A program made the position numbers and the translations under genes. The notes beneath the pieces were generated by a model, which was not told where the DNA came from, searched no databases, and worked only from the letters and a program-made list of their open reading frames with translations. Below are positions 44,501 through 46,928 of a stretch of DNA of 46,928 nucleotides, in pieces. The stretch is taken from contig BNVH01000018.1 in NCBI GenBank assembly GCA_025997955.1, positions 1 to 46,928 of the forward strand, written 5' to 3'. Each line of letters opens with the position of its first letter. Positions within the stretch are counted from its first letter, which is position 1. This DNA is from Synergistales bacterium. GTDB taxonomy: Bacteria; Synergistota; Synergistia; Synergistales; Aminobacteriaceae.

Positions 44501-45496
44501 TTTTTGCCATACGATGTCTCCGGTGGAGTCCAGTTTGACAATCCAGTAGTCCGAAAGGCCGTGATAACCTGATATGTCGCCTCTGTTGCTGTAGTAAGGC
44601 CTGAAGGAATCCCCAGCTACGATATATCCGCCGTCGGATGTCTGTTGGATGGAGTAGCCTGCATCACTACCTGCCCAGTCGAGCGATTTTTGCCATACGA
44701 TGCCTCCTGTGGAGTTCAGTCTGACGATCCAGTAGTCGTTGTCGCCGTGATGATCTGTAACGTCGCCGTCGTTGCTGTTGGACCGTCCCGCTACGATATA
44801 TCCGCCGTCGGATGTCTGTTGGATGGAGAAGGCTTCGTCATAACCTGACCCGCCGAGCGATTTTTGCCATACGATGCCTCCGGTGGAGTCCAGTTTGACG
44901 ATCCAGTAGTCGGAGTAGCCGTGATTACCTGTCACGTCGCCGTCTTTGCTGCTAGACAATCCCGCTACGATATAACCGCCGTCGGATGTCTGTTGGATGG
45001 AGGTGGCGTAATCCCTACTTGACCCGCCGAGCGATTTTTGCCATACGATGCCTCCGGTGGAGTCCAGTTTGACGATCCAGTAGTCGTTGTCGCCGTGATT
45101 ACCTGTCACGTCGCCGTCGTTGCTGGCGGACCATCCCGCTACGATATAACCGCCGTCGGATGTCTGTTGAATGGAGTAGGTGCTATCACCCATTGACCCG
45201 CCGAGCGATTTTTGCCATACGATGCCTCCTGTGGAGTCCAGTTTGACAATCCAGTAGTCGCTGTCGCCGTGATTACCTGTCACGTCGCCGTCTTTGCTGG
45301 CGGACCATCCCGCTACGATATAACCGCCGTCGGATGTCTGTTGAATGGAGTAGGTGCAGTAGGTGCCATCACTACCTGACCCGCCGAGCGATTTTTGCCA
45401 CTCTATATCCGGCGCGGTCGCCGCGTATCCCGCGCCGCTGATAAAAACAAAGCCCAGAACTGACAACATACACAAAAGCAAGCTTCTCTTTTTCAT
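41591..45496 (-). CDS. Giant Synergist-CTERM surface lipase with propeller repeats
   Basis: A 1301-residue exported protein. Order: signal peptide (MKKRSLLLCML...AGYA); seven repeats of about 58 residues with SIQQTSDGGYIVAG and DYWIVKLDSTGGIVWQKSL (about 30-440), probably a seven-bladed propeller; an Ig-like domain (about 445-520); a lipase-3-like alpha/beta hydrolase with nucleophile S688 in TGHSLGGALAGY; a Gly/Asp-rich RTX-like stretch (GGGGDDNIWG, about 850-890); two Listeria-Bacteroides B-repeats (TVTFDSQGGSAV...LYAKW and TVTFNSQGGSAV...LYAKW, about 1119-1269); and the Synergist-CTERM tail (GGGCSVGLG...). It would act on lipids or esters outside the cell. The start is ATG at 45496, with AGGAGG nine bases upstream. 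A microsatellite and a hairpin lie upstream. Confidence 0.85.
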   Translation of the reverse strand: MKKRSLLLCMLSVLGFVFISGAGYAATAPDIEWQKSLGGSGSDGTYCTYSIQQTSDGGYIVAGWSASKDGDVTGNHGDSDYWIVKLDSTGGIVWQKSLGGSMGDSTYSIQQTSDGGYIVAGWSASNDGDVTGNHGDNDYWIVKLDSTGGIVWQKSLGGSSRDYATSIQQTSDGGYIVAGLSSSKDGDVTGNHGYSDYWIVKLDSTGGIVWQKSLGGSGYDEAFSIQQTSDGGYIVAGRSNSNDGDVTDHHGDNDYWIVRLNSTGGIVWQKSLDWAGSDAGYSIQQTSDGGYIVAGDSFRPYYSNRGDISGYHGLSDYWIVKLDSTGDIVWQKSLGGSGIDRAFSIQQTSDGGYVVAGESDSNDGDVTGNHGDNDYWIVRLNSTGGIVWQKSLGGSGYDVTHSIQQTSDGGYIVAGYSNSNDGDVTGNHGNYDYWIVKLAPDESGGGYSFTVDTSGLGLQNNALTITPGAAVNLSVKSNPSGASFTAIGLPVGLYLSSQGVLSGQTSIEGTYKVTITGSLNGAQRNVSFSLKVDNGDPVSDADDLMLSAVFSKIAYDRNLAAYKGVNIKGYVKDTSWSDVGKPIWNTTPDITYGKWFSDSASDSWVIKDTFDRPSSGMFAAAFDSADGKRRIIAYRGTELNPNFSSPDVWADLALSAGSANSQLEDAIEAYKNLTKDAMGRKILVTGHSLGGALAGYVSILNDVEAVSINGATGYAIDAAYSKNVNLALTFTGTEAWKFENHITNDVMGLNTNPLYDTLNLTVTGLNKNNHDTFEHTTLAPGLLAETKNHAATSFLAYDSKKFKMTSKTPVGHKGGVKDIHHNFPPIFKLYLGSSTDDVLDSNSNPIDSRVYAYGGGGDDNIWGSFYGDDLVGGSGDNHLEGFEGSDVYVITDGDYTINDPSGSSKIMLLGDAKINGPIIDDGDYYKAPLPKGHYIRVNKKRDVSSGALTVVDENGKELGEFKSGASFQSLGKIAAVYPTSKYLLVEGTVTLSVYDKNGVLKEKFSNNAKSNAYRDFGYFYMRTGAKPTITAALINGNYNLRIEGNSAAKYTIINFNDQDEPTTQLAVNVPLTLGVYLDTQSDFGANNVPFVIRDSLTGAEISRLTPIVTNLTEEKEPGVKETFTVTFDSQGGSAVAPINNVQSGAMIKYPVAPTLSGYSFRGWYKEASCINMWHFPIDVVTANTTLYAKWTPGTSIDTFTVTFNSQGGSAVTPISSAQYGAIIKTPTPPTRPNHTFGGWYKEASYTNAWDFSTDVVTADITLYAKWTANSTSSESGGGCSVGLGAIGLLLAIIVANKKTRG
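44190..45400 (-). repeat. Seven tandem 174-nt coding repeats
   Basis: The motif encoding SDGGYIVAG recurs seven times at a spacing of 174 bases (once 186). Nucleotide identity between units is high, which suggests recent expansion or ongoing conversion. Confidence 0.9.
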
Positions 45497-45539
45497 ATAA
45501 AAAGGCCTCCTATTATATAATTCAAAAATTTCAGGCACA

Positions 45540-45585
45540 AAAAAGCCCCTCTCGCACGTCGGCATAAACCGACCGCGAAAGGGGC
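45540..45585 (-). terminator. Terminator-like hairpin in the lipase leader
   Basis: GCCCCT pairs with AGGGGC, TCGC with GCGA and GTCGG with CCGAC (45545-45585), with small internal loops. On the minus strand it is followed by TTTTTT. It lies 50 bases before the lipase start, so it is either the end of an upstream transcript or an attenuator. Confidence 0.7.
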
Positions 45586-45644
45586 ACAACACATATATTA
45601 TGCGAGCTCAGAGAAAAAGAACCCTCATTAGAAAATTGTAGTTT

Positions 45645-45700
45645 CCCGAATCCCGAATCCCGAATCCCGAATCCCGAATCCCGAATCCCGAATCCCGAAT
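45645..45700. repeat. Heptanucleotide microsatellite, eight copies
   Basis: Eight perfect copies of CCCGAAT (ATTCGGG on the lipase strand), about 150 bases before the lipase start and about 45 bases beyond its possible -10. A unit of seven changes promoter spacing without a simple helical repeat. Confidence 0.95.
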
Positions 45701-45953
45701 AATTATAGCTCAAATCTGGTTTCAACACATCCGTAAAAACCACTAAAATCACCCGCCGATGAAAAAATTCATCTTTTGAACTTTAGAAAATTCAAAATTA
45801 GATTTTCAATAACATTACAATCATTCACTTAATTTGTCAAGCAGGCGCTACGCTCCCGAGTAGCTGATAATGGAAAAGCAGATTAAAATTGCCGCCTCTA
45901 CATCTCGCCCGTAGGGGTCGGTCAGTGGCCGCCCGTCTCTGTTGGGATGTGTT

Positions 45954-46571
45954 CTAATTTCCTCTCTTCCTTCCGACTCCAAGCGGCGCGAGCAGGGCAA
46001 GTCCGAGAATGCCCAATCCAACGTTAGCGTCACAGCCGCCGCCGCCCGAACGCGGGTTGACGGGATTATCAGGATTATCCGGCTCCGGTTCGTCGGGATT
46101 ATCGGGACTATTCGGCGTCTCATCCGTCATTTTGACGCCACTGAATTTCAACCCACCCGCGTAGGTCTGGACGTACTCCGTGGCGTCTTTCTTCAGTCAG
46201 TATTCGATCCCTTCCAACGAACCCTTCTTTGGCGCGTCGAGGTTAGAGACCGTAAAGGCGATTTGCAGATATGGAGCCTTTACCGCAGTTGTTCTTGTCG
46301 TCTTCGCCGTTATCGGGATTATTCTGCCATTAGTGTCCACGTAGGCGTAAGACAAGTTCGAGGCCGTAAGTCCGCTGATAATTGCCCTTATCGCTTCTAT
46401 CAGAGCGGGGTCCGCGTTATCAAGAAATGGTATGCGCAGATAGGCCGCTATCGTTCCGTTCGCGTTTTGAGTATACCCTATCTCACAAGCGGACTGGAGC
46501 ATGGAGAAGTACTGTTTCTCGGCTTTGTAATTTGTTCCGTTTAGAGTCACGGTGACCGATGATGAGAATTT
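45954..46571 (-). pseudogene. Broken Synergist-CTERM surface protein, second locus
   Basis: A remnant related to the end of the gene at 26549-28761. The sequence runs SSSVTVTLNGTNYKAEKQYFS..., LRIPFLDNADP, APYLQIAFTVSNLDAPKKGSL, EGIEY, then TGA (46197-46199), then LKKDATEYVQTYAGGLKFSG, an acidic/proline linker and the tail GGGGCDANVGLGILG. In the paralogue the residue at the TGA is Trp (IGYWLKGDNAAYVQTY). The frame is closed upstream by TAA at 46572-46574. The segment between NYKAE and KQYF is about 90 residues shorter than in the paralogue, which suggests an internal deletion. It is most likely a decayed gene. Short open frames inside it (GTG at 46550 and ATG at 46151) are not thought to be separate genes. 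Confidence 0.8.
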
Positions 46572-46699
46572 TTAATCCAAAAGTTGGGAGAGGTTATCGA
46601 GTGGACGACAAAAAGCATGATACCGTTGCATGTTGTAGCTGTGGTGATTGACGATGGATTGTATGCGCATTATGATATGTATATGGAGGTGTATGAATC

Positions 46700-46822
46700 A
46701 TGCGGACAAACATAGTGATAGATGACGACATCATGGCAAAAGCCATAGCCGTTTCCGGCATTAAAACAAAGCGTGAACTTGTTGAAACGGCTATTGTGGA
46801 GTTTATCCAACGTTCCGTAAAA
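46700..46822 (+). pseudogene. VapB-type antitoxin cut by an insertion element
   Basis: Forty-one codons of a ribbon-helix-helix VapB antitoxin: MRTNIVIDDDIMAKAIAVSG, KTKRELVETAIVEFI. The start is ATG at 46700, nine bases after GGAGGT. The family usually goes on with a short linker and a toxin-binding tail; here, after about residue 38, the frame runs into a GC-rich hairpin and unrelated hydrophobic codons, so the 3' end appears replaced. A matching toxin would lie beyond the window if it survives. Confidence 0.65.
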
Positions 46823-46928
46823 CCCCGCCATTCATGGCGGGGATATAAGGAACTTTTCGCCGTAGGCGAAACGCTTTTAGTCTTTTGGCGTTTGTTGTTG
46901 TTCTATATACTGACGAATAATCTCAATC
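46823..46928 (-). mobile_element. Terminal part of an IS200/IS605-type element
   Basis: Two hairpins stand together: CCCCGCCAT with ATGGCGGGG (46823-46842) and TTTCGCC with GGCGAAA (46855-46871). On the minus strand the first is followed by TTTT. They lie just downstream of a minus-strand frame that looks like a TnpA end. Subterminal hairpins and no inverted repeat ends are the marks of IS200/IS605. The rest lies outside the window. Confidence 0.5.
46877..46928 (-). CDS. C-terminal fragment of a putative IS200-type TnpA transposase
   Basis: Only 16 residues and a TAA (46877-46879) are visible: IEIIRQYIEQQQTPKD. IS200/IS605 Y1 transposases often end in a helix of the form (I/V)xxYIxxQ, and the neighbouring hairpins fit. 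The evidence is thin because the catalytic HUH and Tyr residues lie beyond the window. Confidence 0.4.
   Translation of the reverse strand, partial: IEIIRQYIEQQQTPKD

Larger units (their letters stand above)
45497..45953. other. 457-bp intergenic region upstream of the lipase
   Basis: Holds, from the lipase outward: the ribosome site, a T-tailed hairpin (45545-45585), a possible -10 (CATAAT on minus, 45597-45602) and eight heptamer repeats (45645-45700). From 45701 to 45953 I see no gene, only AT-rich sequence. A short minus-strand frame through the heptamers is judged not to be a gene. Confidence 0.6.

Noticed and set aside
44190..45400. CRISPR array
   Set aside because: The 174-nt repeats are coding, lack spacers of constant length, and sit inside the lipase reading frame. 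The 7-nt repeats at 45645 have no spacers.
45531..45752. Small minus-strand gene with GFGIRDS repeats
   Set aside because: It only translates the heptamer microsatellite (3 x 7 nt gives 7 residues) and the terminator hairpin; no ribosome site.
46197..46199. Selenocysteine codon
   Set aside because: The paralogue has Trp, not Cys, at this site, and no selenocysteine insertion hairpin was recognised after the UGA.
45942..46544. Plus-strand frame of 200 codons over the broken surface gene
   Set aside because: The minus strand aligns with the paralogue at 26549; the plus frame is a shadow.

Overview
The window reads as a chromosomal segment of an anaerobic, motile, amino-acid-fermenting bacterium of the Synergistetes (Synergistota). 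The strongest evidence is a repeated C-terminal tail (glycines, a Cys, a hydrophobic helix, then Lys/Arg) on four separate proteins. It matches what I know as the Synergist-CTERM sorting signal. A branched-chain amino-acid ABC transporter, a four-subunit 2-oxoacid:ferredoxin oxidoreductase, a reverse rubrerythrin and a NuoEF-type flavin complex fit a strict anaerobe that ferments amino acids. Start codons are often GTG or TTG, with strong Shine-Dalgarno sites.

Layout. 1-5.5 kb: tail of a Synergist-CTERM protein, a GC-rich terminator, and a minus-strand three-gene operon (NuoE-like, NuoF-like and a NuoG/GltD chimera) resembling an electron-bifurcating transhydrogenase. 5.7-9.6 kb: pgi, htpG and an unknown gene. 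9.7-14.6 kb: livHMGF plus the binding protein. 14.6-18.5 kb: sbcDC. 18.5-20.2 kb (minus): a Fur-family regulator with moeA behind it, under a consensus promoter overlapped by a Fur-box-like site. 20.3-21 kb: vapBC. 21-22.2 kb: a glycosyltransferase. 22.3-26.5 kb: an amidohydrolase, a FIST-domain sensor and a soluble hybrid histidine kinase. 26.5-28.8 kb: a frameshifted Synergist-CTERM surface gene. 28.9-32.5 kb: flgH, flgI, flgJ, a Cys-cluster protein and panB. 32.7-35 kb: a DUF4365-like protein and an HD-GYP phosphodiesterase. 35.1-38.5 kb: korDABC and a Nudix hydrolase. 38.6-39.2 kb: reverse rubrerythrin. 39.3-41.5 kb: two tandemly duplicated Rpn/PD-(D/E)XK genes. 41.6-45.5 kb: a 1301-residue surface lipase with seven propeller-like repeats. 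45.6-46.9 kb: a heptanucleotide microsatellite, a second broken Synergist-CTERM gene, and a vapB antitoxin apparently cut by the end of an IS200/IS605-type element.

How the parts fit. Liv uptake feeds amino-acid oxidation. KorDABC converts 2-oxoacids to acyl-CoA and reduces ferredoxin. The NuoEF-GltD/NuoG complex would balance ferredoxin, NADH and NADPH pools. Reverse rubrerythrin and the Fur-family regulator cover peroxide and metal stress. FIST/kinase and HD-GYP proteins plus flagellar genes link sensing to motility.

The most unusual signals are the transhydrogenase-like chimera; signs of unstable surface genes (an A6 frameshift, an in-frame UGA at a position that is Trp in the paralogue, an 8x7-nt repeat upstream of the lipase); the tandem Rpn duplication; a stand-alone DUF4365-like protein with altered nuclease residues; and several unexplained perfect palindromes. 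No rRNA, tRNA or CRISPR array was seen. All family names come from reading motifs, not from database searches.
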